Numbered from the stretch's first letter, positions 18,147 through 27,226 are shown. The stretch: DNA of 64,000 bases from Reichenbachiella versicolor (GCF_003171675.1 NZ_QFZQ01000001.1:496001-560000), one strand, 5' to 3'. Made by a program: numbers and translations. Notes: generated from the letters alone by a model not told the origin.

Positions 18147-18668
18147 ATGAAAAAGGTTAACCTTGTTTTTATGCTGCTATTGGCAGCATTTTTAATGAAT
18201 GCATGTGATGAAGAAGAAGATGGTTTATTGGACTTTGATGATGGTCAAGGTTATGATTTTAAAGATCAAGTAATTCAAGGAACTATTAATGGGAAAGATT
18301 GGGAGTTTAAACAAGGAACTGCAGGCATTGAAGAATCAGAGATTAGTATTCAACTGAGTCCAGAAGAGGCTTCCGACCCTTGTGATGTATTTACAAGAAC
18401 TCCAGATCAGATAGTTTTTTTTACAGTGAATGCAGAAGTGGGAGTATATGAGTTGAAGTTTGATTTTGATGATTTTGAAGATAATCAAACTATAACAATG
18501 CTTGATCGAGATGCTGGAGATGGTGGCCCATTGAACATTATTGCGACAAGTGGGGCTGTTGAGATATTGTCAGTGACGAATACAGAAGTGACAGGAAGAA
18601 TAGATGCGAGAGAATCTTCATCATCTTCCATCAATGGAAACTTTACCGTTCAGATTTGTCAAAACTAA
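18147..18668 (+). CDS. Hypothetical lipoprotein
   Basis: A 173-residue protein with a lipoprotein signal peptide (lysine start, hydrophobic core, lipobox LMNAC). Acidic residues follow the cysteine directly (DEEEDGLLDFDD), a common feature of surface-exposed Bacteroidota lipoproteins. The mature part is beta-rich, with two cysteines (DPCD and VQICQN). No known family was recognised. It starts 66 bp after glutamate dehydrogenase and may be read through from it. Confidence 0.75.
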   Translation: MKKVNLVFMLLLAAFLMNACDEEEDGLLDFDDGQGYDFKDQVIQGTINGKDWEFKQGTAGIEESEISIQLSPEEASDPCDVFTRTPDQIVFFTVNAEVGVYELKFDFDDFEDNQTITMLDRDAGDGGPLNIIATSGAVEILSVTNTEVTGRIDARESSSSSINGNFTVQICQN

Positions 18669-18757
18669 AACTGGATCGACTTTGAAATAAATTCCCTGAT
18701 TTTTTCTCGGGGAATTTACTTGCTTCAATTATAGCTAACTTTTAAATAGTTAACCTA

Positions 18758-19396
18758 ATGGACACTTTAACCATTTCGACCATTATTGTCTTTTCAGCGC
18801 ACGCTGCTGTTTTTATATTTTCTTTTTCCTTAGATTACTTCAGTAAGTCCGCAATTGAATTGCGACGGCTTAAAAGGCTACCTCTGAAATCAATTTCTGA
18901 AGTAAAAGATAATGAGGAAATTAAGATTATAGGTAATATAGAACATGTTAATTCCCCTTTGATAGCTCCTTTATCAAAGCGACAATGTTCCCATTATTAT
19001 GTTCTAGTAGAGGAGGTAAGAGGAAGACATTCAGCGTGGACTCCGATGATTGAAGAAGAAAAATGTGTTGATCATTTGATTTCAGATGGTCATTCTCATG
19101 CTGTTGTTAGAGGCGGAACCATCAAAAGTCATATTGAACAAGATAAAATTTATTCTTTGAGTGCTTTAGACAAAATTCCTGAATCACTTGAACAATACCT
19201 ATTAGAACATGGACAGACAAGTGAAGGTTTTTTGGGACTCTTTAATAAGAAACTAAGATTTAAAGAAGGAATACTCAATGAAGGTAGTCAAGTTTCTGTT
19301 TTCGGCAAAGGTAAGTGGATTACAGAAGAGAATATTGATGGGAATAATAAAGTACTTGAAGTTTATCCTCAATACATAAGTGCAGTATTGGATTAA
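18758..19396 (+). CDS. Membrane-anchored protein with a GIDE/MULAN-like domain
   Basis: A 212-residue protein with one N-terminal transmembrane segment (about residues 5-25). It is followed by a domain reading EIKIIGNIEHVNSPLIAPLS, then CSHYYVLVEEV, and later GSQVSVFGKGKW. This pattern (a 'GTV' strand, then 'P..S...C..Y' and 'V...') resembles the GIDE domain (PF12483) of MULAN-type E3 ligases and their bacterial homologues, which usually lack a RING finger. No RING is present here. The assignment is by pattern only, and the role in bacteria is unknown. Confidence 0.6.
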   Translation: MDTLTISTIIVFSAHAAVFIFSFSLDYFSKSAIELRRLKRLPLKSISEVKDNEEIKIIGNIEHVNSPLIAPLSKRQCSHYYVLVEEVRGRHSAWTPMIEEEKCVDHLISDGHSHAVVRGGTIKSHIEQDKIYSLSALDKIPESLEQYLLEHGQTSEGFLGLFNKKLRFKEGILNEGSQVSVFGKGKWITEENIDGNNKVLEVYPQYISAVLD

Positions 19397-19473
19397 CTTT
19401 ATCAAGTTTTCAACACCAACAAACCTAATTGTGAAGGGCTCTATGTTGAGCATAAAATTTGACCAAAACGTAT

Positions 19474-19836
19474 ATGCCGATTAACTGGATTAAAGAAGGA
19501 GAAAAAGACATACTGTATGTTGATCTTTCAGGAATATCAGACCAAGTTATTTTAATTGGAAAATCAGAGTTAGCTTTTGAAGAAGTAAGTAAAAGCCCTC
19601 ATGAAAAAACTTTGATTCTTCTTGACTTTACTAATACTTCTTTAGGGCCGGACTTTATGGCAATAGGTAAAGAGAGGGTGGCAGAAATTCTAGCCGAAAA
19701 AAATGTGAAAACGGCCATGATAGGGATCACTGGACTTAAAAGGGTTTTGTTTAAAGGGTACCAAACATTTACATCTAGTAAGGCGGTTTTATTTGATCTA
19801 AAGGAGCAGGCTTTAGATTACCTTTCTCAAGATTGA
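19474..19836 (+). CDS. STAS-like small protein
   Basis: A protein of about 120 residues, soluble, with alternating beta strands and helices (ILYVDLSGI, TLILLDFTNTSLGPDF, VKTAMIGITGL, KAVLFDLKEQALDYL). The layout is that of STAS-like domains and is distantly similar to the protein at 12778. The ATG at 19474 (MPINWIKEG) is preferred over a TTG five codons earlier (19459). The function is unknown. It could be co-transcribed with the GIDE-like gene 77 bp upstream. Confidence 0.7.
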   Translation: MPINWIKEGEKDILYVDLSGISDQVILIGKSELAFEEVSKSPHEKTLILLDFTNTSLGPDFMAIGKERVAEILAEKNVKTAMIGITGLKRVLFKGYQTFTSSKAVLFDLKEQALDYLSQD

Positions 19837-19993
19837 AATTGATTTCCTGTAGCTTCTTTTTGAATGTGGGTGGTAAAAAGCACAAGAGTTAGGGGATAGA
19901 TTGGATCACCTATTAGTTCTCTTCATAGTTTATTGATTTAAGGGCAAATTGCATTGGTTATATGTGATTGTCACATTTAATTCAAATTCAAAT

Positions 19994-22375
19994 ATGAAGA
20001 CTAAAAAAGTACCCTTTTACGCATTTTTGTCGACACTATTAATAGCAGTACTTATATCAGCCTGTAGTAGTAAAAAGGATTTTGTTGAATATAAACAAAA
20101 CACTCCACCCTATTCTACTGCTGAAATAGATTCTAAAGTTGATTCAATTATTGCTGATATGTCTTTGGACGAAAAACTCGCACAGCTTATTTCAGTTCGT
20201 CCAAGAGATGTTATGAAGGATGGGAAGCTTTCATTAGAATTATGTAGAAAAATGATGCCTCATGGTATAGGTCATGTTTGTCAGTTTTCTTCAGGTTTGA
20301 CGATAGAGCCAGAGGAATTGAGAGATTTTGTGCGACAATTTCAGAATTATTTACTTACAGAAACGAACACTAAAATTCCAGCAATCTTTCATGAGGAAGC
20401 TATTACCGGTTTTGCCACTCAAGGTGCGACTACATTTCCTCAACAAATTGGTATTGGGTGTTCATGGAATCCAGAGATTGTAAAAAACAACGCTAGATCT
20501 ACTCAGCAAAACATGAGAGCTGGAGGGGCTACATTGGCGTTGTCTCCCATGCTTGACTTAAGTCGAACTGCTCATTGGAATAGAATCGAGGAGAGCTATG
20601 GTGAGGATTCTTATTTGACATCATCTATGGCTGTTTCATTTATTGAAGGTCTACAGGGAGATGATTTTAAAACAGGTGTAGCCACTACTACGAAACACTT
20701 CGCTGGATATGGGACTCAAAATCATGATACAAAGGAACTCTACGAAGAGTATATAATGCCTCATGAAGCAGTAATAAAAGTAGGCGGGGTGAAGAGCGTA
20801 ATGCCCTCCTATGGTAAATTCAAAGGCTTGGCAGTCGCAGCAAACCCAGTAATGCTTGATGTAATATTAAGAAAGCAATTAGGGTTCGATGGTTTGATAG
20901 TAAGTGACTACAATGCGATTAGGTTGGTTCATAGAGGACACAAGCAAGCTAGAGATTTAACAGAGGCTGGTGCATTGGCGTTGAATGCGGGTATAGATAT
21001 CGAGTTTCCCGGTCAGTTTGTTTACCCTTTGTTACCACAAGCAATGAAAAAAGGTTTGGTGACACAAGATAGGATTGATGACGCGGTGAGAAAAAATCTT
21101 ATAATGAAAGCTAAGCTTGGGCTATTAGATGACAATCCAGTTTTTGGTAAAGATGGAGAATTAGATTTTGATAGTCCTGAAAATAGAAAATTGGCTTATG
21201 ACGCAGCATGTCAATCTATTGTGTTATTGAAGAACAATGGCGTGCTACCATTAAAGAAAGATGTTAAGAAAATTGCTCTATTGGGGCCAAATGGAAATAC
21301 AGTTCATTGTCTATTAGGTGATTATACCTATCAGTCAATGATATCATTCTGGCACGGGAAGTCATTTGATCCCACTAATCCTAAATTAGTGACACTACAG
21401 GCAGGGCTCGAAAGAGCTGTAGGATCTAGCGTAGAAATTATGCAAGAAAGAGGTTGTGATTGGAGTGCACCACTTGAATCTGTTATAGACACGGCCTCTT
21501 TAGGGGATGATAGGTTAAGCAGAGCTAAAATAATAGCCATTCAAGGGTTGTCTCAGCCGGACTTGAATAAAGCTGTAAAGTATGCTGAGCAAAGTGATGT
21601 AATTATAGCTGCTGTTGGAGAGAATATCTATTTATGTGGAGAAGGACGTCAAAGAAAAGGAATTAGACTGCCTGGAGAGCAAGAAGCGTTTGTAGAGAAG
21701 CTACTGGCTACAGGTAAACCTGTTGTGTTAGTTATGTTTGGTGGTCGTCAACAGTTGGTGAGTAAGTTTGAAGATAAATGTGCAGCCATAGTACAAGCTT
21801 GGTTTCCTGGTGAAGAAGGTGGAAATGCAATAGCGGATATTTTGACTGGAAAAGTTAATCCTTCCGCCAAATTATGTGTGACCTATCCACAATCTGAAAA
21901 GAAAGAGGAAATTAACTACAAAAATGGATTTGAAAATTATCAGTATCCGTTTGGCTACGGGTTATCTTACACAACCTATGAGTACAGCGATTTTAAAATT
22001 GATTCAAAGTCTGACATAAGAGGAGATAGGTTTACAATTTCTTGTAAGGTTAAGAATACTGGAGATAAGGATGGTACTGAAATAGCGCAGTTATATGTTT
22101 CGCCTATTATGAAACCAACGACTATGAAGCCTATTCAACTGAAAGGGTTCCAAAGAGTAAAGTTGAAAGCGGGTGAAGAGGAAGAAATCAAGTTCAAAGT
22201 AAGTCCACAGCAATTGATCCAGTTTGAAAATGATCAATGGTTCGTTCAGTCTGGAAAGTACGAATTTAAAATAGGTGCCTCGGTAGCTGATATTAGACTC
22301 TCAGGAGAGATAGATCTCATTGGAGAAGATTTGTTGCTAGAAAGTCGAGAAGTGTTTTTTACAAAATATGAGTAA
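19994..22375 (+). CDS. Glycoside hydrolase family 3 lipoprotein (beta-glucosidase/xylosidase type)
   Basis: About 793 residues. A lipoprotein signal peptide (lipobox LISAC) places it on a periplasmic or surface membrane face. It has the GH3 N-terminal TIM barrel, with TKHFAGYG carrying the conserved Lys-His, and the nucleophile segment GLIVSDYNAI (Asp in SDY). The alpha/beta sandwich follows (IALLGPNGN, AVGE, QAWFPGEEGGNAIADILTG), then a C-terminal fibronectin-like domain (NTGDKDGTEIAQLYV). It should cleave terminal beta-linked glucose or xylose. The ATG at 19994 is chosen because it directly opens the signal peptide. No SusCD pair is adjacent, so it is not in an obvious polysaccharide utilisation locus. 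Confidence 0.92.
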   Translation: MKTKKVPFYAFLSTLLIAVLISACSSKKDFVEYKQNTPPYSTAEIDSKVDSIIADMSLDEKLAQLISVRPRDVMKDGKLSLELCRKMMPHGIGHVCQFSSGLTIEPEELRDFVRQFQNYLLTETNTKIPAIFHEEAITGFATQGATTFPQQIGIGCSWNPEIVKNNARSTQQNMRAGGATLALSPMLDLSRTAHWNRIEESYGEDSYLTSSMAVSFIEGLQGDDFKTGVATTTKHFAGYGTQNHDTKELYEEYIMPHEAVIKVGGVKSVMPSYGKFKGLAVAANPVMLDVILRKQLGFDGLIVSDYNAIRLVHRGHKQARDLTEAGALALNAGIDIEFPGQFVYPLLPQAMKKGLVTQDRIDDAVRKNLIMKAKLGLLDDNPVFGKDGELDFDSPENRKLAYDAACQSIVLLKNNGVLPLKKDVKKIALLGPNGNTVHCLLGDYTYQSMISFWHGKSFDPTNPKLVTLQAGLERAVGSSVEIMQERGCDWSAPLESVIDTASLGDDRLSRAKIIAIQGLSQPDLNKAVKYAEQSDVIIAAVGENIYLCGEGRQRKGIRLPGEQEAFVEKLLATGKPVVLVMFGGRQQLVSKFEDKCAAIVQAWFPGEEGGNAIADILTGKVNPSAKLCVTYPQSEKKEEINYKNGFENYQYPFGYGLSYTTYEYSDFKIDSKSDIRGDRFTISCKVKNTGDKDGTEIAQLYVSPIMKPTTMKPIQLKGFQRVKLKAGEEEEIKFKVSPQQLIQFENDQWFVQSGKYEFKIGASVADIRLSGEIDLIGEDLLLESREVFFTKYE

Positions 22376-22413
22376 TTAGGTGTTCATTAATTGGACTGTT
22401 GCCTTTAAGGAGC

Positions 22414-22449
22414 GCTTAAGTAACAAAAATACTTAAGCACCCCTTTTTT
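22414..22449 (+). terminator. Terminator after the GH3 gene
   Basis: A perfect 9-bp stem GCTTAAGTA (22414-22422) with TACTTAAGC (22430-22438), then ACCCC and T8. Confidence 0.75.
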
Positions 22450-22815
22450 TTCTTTATATGAAGGAGTCCAGAAAAAAATCAATGCTAAATTTTTGTGGTT
22501 TGAAAATAGTCTCAGTCTCCGTCAAATAAGAGATCATCTGTCGAAGTGGAAGTATTGGCCTTGTTCATAAAAGGGAGAGGGGGATGGTTAATTAGAATAT
22601 TCTTAAACCAGCTTTATAGATTGGTAATCTATTCAAACTCTGACAAATTCAAATCAGCCATTTCACTAAGTTTTAATCAATCACAATAGCGGCTCTGCAA
22701 AGTCTCTTTCTCAAAACTCACTGATTTATTGTTGTAACCCCTCATAGCAAAGTGCCAATGCATGAAGCGGTAAAATGCGGGGGCAAGACTTGTCGCTTTG
22801 AAAGGTTTAAAAAGA

Positions 22816-22848
22816 AAAGCCCTGATTATCAATGATAATCAGGGCTTT
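22816..22848 (-). terminator. Strong terminator after secG
   Basis: A perfect 15-bp stem (AAAGCCCTGATTATC with GATAATCAGGGCTTT) and a 3-base loop, 17 bp after the secG stop. The minus-strand transcript continues into a T-rich tail (TTTCTTTTT). It ends the miaB-to-secG operon. Confidence 0.85.
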
Positions 22849-22865
22849 AGTAAATTTTTTAAATC

Positions 22866-23237
22866 TTACTGAGCTGAGTCAGTTACGTTAAGTTCTTCTC
22901 CCAACGATTCTGTTTCTTCCGCAGAAGGAGTAGCTACATCCAAACTAGGAGCTACTATTTTATCTTTTGCACTTTCAATGTTTGGAGATGTGAATTCTTG
23001 TCCGCCTATTTCAGGAATGATGAACTTAGTGGATAACGTTAGTACGATCAGACCGATCGCAAGACCCCAAGTTAAATTTTCCATTAAGTCTCCTGTTTTC
23101 TTGACTCCCATTAATTGTGAAGCACCAGCCCCACCAAATTGGCTAGATATACCACCGCCTTTTGAATTTTGTGCCAAAATCACGATGATCAATAGAAACG
23201 CAACCAATACGATGAGCATTATTACTGTAGCGAACAT
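22866..23237 (-). CDS. secG: Protein-export translocase subunit SecG
   Basis: A 123-residue inner-membrane protein. Transmembrane segment 1 (residues 3-23, ending ILAQNSKGGGISSQFGGAG) carries the classic SecG loop, and segment 2 lies at about residues 52-70. The C-terminal tail is acidic and extended, as is common in Bacteroidota SecG. With SecY and SecE it forms the translocon. It is the last gene of the operon, one base after the split TPR gene's final stop and followed by a strong terminator. Confidence 0.93.
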   Translation of the reverse strand: MFATVIMLIVLVAFLLIIVILAQNSKGGGISSQFGGAGASQLMGVKKTGDLMENLTWGLAIGLIVLTLSTKFIIPEIGGQEFTSPNIESAKDKIVAPSLDVATPSAEETESLGEELNVTDSAQ

Positions 23238-23238
23238 A

Positions 23239-23550
23239 TTATATTAACTTCTTTAATTTTTCGATTTGGGAGGCAAAGTAAGTCTTTTTTTCAGGATTTT
23301 TCAAAATTAATTTATCGTACATGGAAATGGCTTTTTCATAGTTTTCTTGCTCTTCCAAAATACTCGCTAGGTTCTCAGTCACAAGGTCATCAGGGAAGTC
23401 TGCACTGTCAATCGACAAGTCCTCGATTTTATCAAACTTCGTTACCGAACCCTTTTCCATTTTGATGTTACCAGGGTCCGCAGTAATGAACGCGTCAATA
23501 ATATTGTTTTGTTCTTCTCTTGACGGTTTAGCTTTTGGGTTTATTCGGGC
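23239..23550 (-). CDS. C-terminal TPR part of the split gene, read in the -1 frame
   Basis: This frame continues the 606-residue protein when the A10 tract is read with a -1 shift. After the slip it gives ARINPKAKPSREEQNN, then IIDAFITADPGNIK, then a TPR-like end (LASILEEQENYEKAISMYDKL, KNPEKKTYFASQIEKL). This is the usual C-terminus of the Bacteroidota family to which the upstream frame belongs. An internal ATG at 23460 could in principle start a separate 73-residue product. The fused protein would be about 707 residues. The choice between programmed frameshift, transcript slippage, real mutation and base-calling error is open. Confidence 0.7.
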   Translation of the reverse strand, partial: ARINPKAKPSREEQNNIIDAFITADPGNIKMEKGSVTKFDKIEDLSIDSADFPDDLVTENLASILEEQENYEKAISMYDKLILKNPEKKTYFASQIEKLKKLI

Positions 23551-25361
23551 TTTTTTTTTTCACCCTCATCTGTTTTCTTAGATGATGATGCTTTTTTTGT
23601 TGGAGTCTTTTTTGCAGTTGACTTAGTGGAAGCTTTTTTAGTCGGTGTTTTCTTTTTAGCAGTTGTTTTCTTAGGTGTTTGTTCTACTGCTTTAGTTTCC
23701 TCTTTAGCTTTTGGTTCAGAGGTTGTTTTAACTTCGGGCTTGTTTTTAGTGAAGTTAATGGGGCGTTTCATTACTGAAAGCCTAAACTTTTTAGGAGCAC
23801 TATCTTTCTTCTCAATATCAAGTTTCAACGCCTGTTTTTCGCTGTCTAGTCTATCAAGAACCTCTTCATTCTCTGTAGTGGAAATGTCATTACTCGAAAT
23901 CTCCATCGAGATATTTTCCACTTCATCAGGTACTGACGTTTCTAACTCCTCAGAGGTTGATTGTTCATCCTCATCTGTCTCTACTTCAGTTTCTGTAAGT
24001 TCTTCTTTCTGCTCTTCTTCGTTTTCTTTAGAGACAAAATCATCTACAGCTTTTTCTGCAGCATCTAGTTCTGACTCAGGCACAGAAGCAACTGGAGCCG
24101 GCGGAGTGGGTTCCTGTGCTGGAGCTGGTTTATCTTCCGTAGTGCTTTTGAAAATATTATCAAGGTTTGCAGTTTTAGCTGCTTCCTCTTCTTTTTCTTT
24201 TACTTCTTGATATTTGAAAACTTGTTCTGCGGCATCTACGATAGCAGATAGTTCATCTGCAGATATTAAGTCATCTTCAGGAGAAGGAACAGGGATGTCT
24301 TCTATTTGCTCCAAAGAAGGGCTTGAAGGTTCTTCAATTGCAGCTATTTGTGGCTCAATAGAAGTGGTTGTCGATTCTTTTTGTACTGAAACAGTTTCTT
24401 CAGGCTCTTCCTGAGTAACATCAGGTTGGGGTGAGCTAGAAGGAATAGTTTCCTCTATTTCTTCAGCATCACTAGACTCTGTAATATCAAGGCTGAGGTC
24501 TATCTCGAGATCATCGATACTTTCAATAATCGGTTCCGAAATCACCTCATCTTGTGGGATGTCTTTTTGAATCTCATTAGAAGTAGGTTCAGAATTATCT
24601 AAAACCTCTTTTACCTCTTCTTTAGTTTCTTGTATTTCTGGCTTCTCAACCACTTGATCTTCTATCTTATCGATAGGAGGAGGAGGGGTAAATGTTTCTT
24701 CCGCTGTAAATGCGTCCTCAGCAGAAGATACTAGTGATTCTGCAAGTTCATTTTTTATTGGCTCCGAAGGCTTTTCAATTTTAGGCTCTTCAGGTTCTGG
24801 GGTCAACCGTTGTTCTACCTTATTAACAGCTGCCTGGATCTCTTCATTTTCTACTTCTTCAGCAATTTGGCTTTTAAGAGATTCCATACTGGAAGTATCG
24901 ATAGAAGTAGGCTCAGGAGTTTTTTCAACAGGCTCAATAACAATCTCTTCGGGATGTTGTTTTTCATATTCTAGATATTGTTCTAGATTATCTTTCCAGC
25001 CTTTGAGGTTTGAGAGAGTGTCTCTGATTAGAGCATCTTGCTCAGAGGAGTCCATTGTTGGTGGAACCTGTACTTTTTTAACAGGTGGGGCACTTTTCGC
25101 GTTTAAAGTTGGTTTTGGAACAGATTGAACTTTACCTATTATGTACTCTTTGAATAAATTTCTATCTGTAGCATAAAGTGCCGCTCTGTTGATTAACCTA
25201 CCAGATAAGTTCTTTTTATAAGTTTTGCTTCCTTTAGCCAAGACGATTTGACCAGATTGAAAGAAGGGATTGGCAGCAACAACTTTGGCAAGTTCGGCAA
25301 AATCGCTCCCAGACATTTTTTCGGGAGCACTCATTAACTCAACAAACTTTTGTTTATTCAA
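23541..25361 (-). CDS. Acidic, low-complexity TPR-family protein, N-terminal frame
   Basis: 606 residues in the zero frame. A folded N-terminal region of about 80 residues (FAELAKVVAANPFFQSGQIV, INRAALYATDRNLFKEYI) is followed by a long Glu/Pro/Ser/Thr-rich disordered middle and a Lys/Ala/Thr-rich basic tail (KKTTAKKKTPTKK). The frame ends at a TAA three codons after a GAA AAA AAA AAG tract. Related Bacteroidota proteins continue into a C-terminal TPR segment, which here lies in the -1 frame. It sits between lptE and secG, and its role is unknown; cell-envelope or secretion support is only inferred from context. Confidence 0.8.
   Translation of the reverse strand: MNKQKFVELMSAPEKMSGSDFAELAKVVAANPFFQSGQIVLAKGSKTYKKNLSGRLINRAALYATDRNLFKEYIIGKVQSVPKPTLNAKSAPPVKKVQVPPTMDSSEQDALIRDTLSNLKGWKDNLEQYLEYEKQHPEEIVIEPVEKTPEPTSIDTSSMESLKSQIAEEVENEEIQAAVNKVEQRLTPEPEEPKIEKPSEPIKNELAESLVSSAEDAFTAEETFTPPPPIDKIEDQVVEKPEIQETKEEVKEVLDNSEPTSNEIQKDIPQDEVISEPIIESIDDLEIDLSLDITESSDAEEIEETIPSSSPQPDVTQEEPEETVSVQKESTTTSIEPQIAAIEEPSSPSLEQIEDIPVPSPEDDLISADELSAIVDAAEQVFKYQEVKEKEEEAAKTANLDNIFKSTTEDKPAPAQEPTPPAPVASVPESELDAAEKAVDDFVSKENEEEQKEELTETEVETDEDEQSTSEELETSVPDEVENISMEISSNDISTTENEEVLDRLDSEKQALKLDIEKKDSAPKKFRLSVMKRPINFTKNKPEVKTTSEPKAKEETKAVEQTPKKTTAKKKTPTKKASTKSTAKKTPTKKASSSKKTDEGEKKKPE
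23549..23571 (-). promoter_or_regulatory. Candidate -1 ribosomal frameshift site (A AAA AAG)
   Basis: In the mRNA, GAG GGT GAA AAA AAA AAG CCC GAA TAA places the heptamer A AAA AAG in exactly the phase needed for tandem slippage. A slip of -1 continues as GCC CGA ATA into the TPR end. A Shine-Dalgarno-like GAGGG lies 6 bases before the heptamer, as a stimulator does in E. coli dnaX. A weak 6-bp stem (CGTCAA / TTGACG) lies downstream. The A10 run could also support transcriptional slippage. Confidence 0.6.
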
Positions 25362-25401
25362 GGGTTTTTGATTTATGCTAAGGTGCTAAAGTTAACAAAA
25401 A

Positions 25402-25935
25402 TTACCAATTAGCCACAGAGCTATTAAATATATCCAGAATGATCTGGTCGAAGATTTCTTCAACAAATTCTTCTTCATTAGCTGATAAATCTTGGCTGTT
25501 TTGATCGAAATCTTTGAAGAATGAGAATGTTTTATCAAAATCGAATTGGTCATCATATATATTGACATAGCTAGCTTTTACATATATGGTGAGTCTTGTC
25601 AAACTAGCAAGATCAATTCCGTTTTCCGATTGATTAGATGAAACTGCTGCAGGTGTCAATGTATAGTTTTCAATACTTCCATCTATTTGAAGATCCCCTT
25701 CTTCGTCTACTAATGTAAGGTTTGTGTTTTGTAAAAAGTAATCTCTAATCTCCTCTGTGAAGGTAATACTCATATTGGAAGGACCTAGTGGAGAGTTGTT
25801 ATAAAATTGCTGTATCGAAATGGTTTTAACTTCAGAAGAAATAGAAGCTCCTGTAAAAGAATAGACGCCACATGAAGTATTCATGACGGCAAAAGCTATT
25901 ATAATAATGAGGTTGAGTCTATTCATCCAGGCCAT
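25402..25935 (-). CDS. lptE: LPS-assembly lipoprotein LptE
   Basis: A 177-residue protein with a lipoprotein signal peptide (lipobox MNTSC, then GVYSFTGASI). The pattern continues VKTISIQQFYNNSPLG, TFTEEIRDYF, then DLQIDGSIENYTLTP, the Bacteroidota form of LptE, which plugs LptD and delivers LPS to the cell surface. It starts inside the last codons of the sigma-54 activator gene (17-bp overlap); an alternative ATG at 25926 also overlaps. The gene order with miaB and secG supports the call. Confidence 0.88.
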   Translation of the reverse strand: MAWMNRLNLIIIIAFAVMNTSCGVYSFTGASISSEVKTISIQQFYNNSPLGPSNMSITFTEEIRDYFLQNTNLTLVDEEGDLQIDGSIENYTLTPAAVSSNQSENGIDLASLTRLTIYVKASYVNIYDDQFDFDKTFSFFKDFDQNSQDLSANEEEFVEEIFDQIILDIFNSSVANW

Positions 25936-27226
25936 AGTATTTGATTTTGCGGTATAAAGTACGCTCAGAAATCCCTAAATCTTTAGCTGCATACTTTCTT
26001 TTGTTGCGGTTTTTTTTCAAGGCTTTGATTATCAATTCTTTTTCTTTTTGCTCTATAGACAAAGATTCCTCTTCTTCTGTGACGTCCGAGATATCATGAA
26101 TGTCGATAGCGGATATACTGTCAGTCGCGGAATCTATAATCAAAGGGGTCGTTTCAGCAGGTTCAATAGACTCATGCTGAGTGTGTGTTGGGTGATTAGT
26201 TTCTGTAGTTGGAATTAGAGCTTCAGATGGTGATTCGAGATTTTGAAACAAGCTCTGGTGCTGGTTTAAGATGTCTTCCGAAGCTTCGCCATTTTCTATC
26301 ATTTTGAGAACGAGCTTTTTCAAGTCATTCATATCATTTTTCATGTCGAAGAGAATTTTATATAAAAGATCTCTTTCTGAAAAGTTCTCTGTGTCCTTAG
26401 AGTCTTTGTTTCCAATTACGGCAGGAAGATTAGAGGATTCTCTCGGGATATAATTAGACAGAGTTTCTGCTGATAATAACCGGTCGATTTCTAGTACTGA
26501 GATTTGCTCAACTAGATTTCTTAATTGTCTGATGTTTCCAGGGAATCGATATTTGTTGAGTATCAATTTAGCCTCATCCATCAGTTTTACTGGATCTACT
26601 CGGTACTTTTCACCAAAATCATAGGCGAATTTTCTGAATAGCAGTTCAATATCATTTCCTCTTTCTCGAAGAGCGGGAACATATATCGGAACCGTATTAA
26701 GTCTGTAGTATAGGTCTTCTCTAAACTTTTTATTTTGAACTGCTTCGATCAATTTAACATTGGTAGCGGCAATTACTCTTACATTGGTCTTTTGGACCTT
26801 GGACGAGCCAACTTTAATGAATTCACCATTTTCTAGGACTCTTAATAGTCTTGCTTGAGTACCAAGAGGCATTTCACCAATTTCATCTAGGAATATAGTA
26901 CCCCCGTCAGTCACTTCAAAATATCCCTTTCGTGCTTCATGAGCACCAGTAAAAGATCCTTTTTCATGACCGAATAGCTCCGAGTCAATCGTTCCTTCTG
27001 GGATAGCGCCACAATTAATAGCTATGAACTGACCATGCTTTCTCGCGCTGAGGGAATGAATGATTTTAGAAAAAGACTCTTTACCACTACCACTTTCACC
27101 TGTAATCAAGACGCTCATATCAGTAGATGCTACTTGTGCAGCTACATTGATGGCTTGATTAAGGAGAGGTGAATTGCCAATAATACCGAACCGTTGCTTG
27201 ATTGATTGAATTTCGGATTCTTTCAA
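25919..27226 (-). CDS. Sigma-54-dependent transcriptional activator (no receiver domain)
   Basis: 435 residues. The AAA+ sigma-54 interaction domain starts almost at the N-terminus (GITGESGSGKE-like Walker A in LITGESGSGKES; GHEKGSFTGAHE, which is the GAFTGA loop with Ser for Ala; Walker B TIFLDEIGEM; RVIAATN; FREDLYYRLN). An acidic variable linker of about 100 residues and a C-terminal Fis-type helix-turn-helix (KYAAKDLGISERTLYRKIK) follow. No receiver, PAS or GAF domain is present, so activity is probably controlled by level or by a partner. It lies 16 bp after miaB and overlaps lptE. Confidence 0.9.
   Translation of the reverse strand: MKESEIQSIKQRFGIIGNSPLLNQAINVAAQVASTDMSVLITGESGSGKESFSKIIHSLSARKHGQFIAINCGAIPEGTIDSELFGHEKGSFTGAHEARKGYFEVTDGGTIFLDEIGEMPLGTQARLLRVLENGEFIKVGSSKVQKTNVRVIAATNVKLIEAVQNKKFREDLYYRLNTVPIYVPALRERGNDIELLFRKFAYDFGEKYRVDPVKLMDEAKLILNKYRFPGNIRQLRNLVEQISVLEIDRLLSAETLSNYIPRESSNLPAVIGNKDSKDTENFSERDLLYKILFDMKNDMNDLKKLVLKMIENGEASEDILNQHQSLFQNLESPSEALIPTTETNHPTHTQHESIEPAETTPLIIDSATDSISAIDIHDISDVTEEEESLSIEQKEKELIIKALKKNRNKRKYAAKDLGISERTLYRKIKYYGLDE

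Larger units (their letters stand above)
22376..22865. other. Convergent intergenic region
   Basis: 490 bp between the GH3 gene (plus) and secG (minus). Two terminators lie at the two ends; no supported gene was seen between them. Confidence 0.6.
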
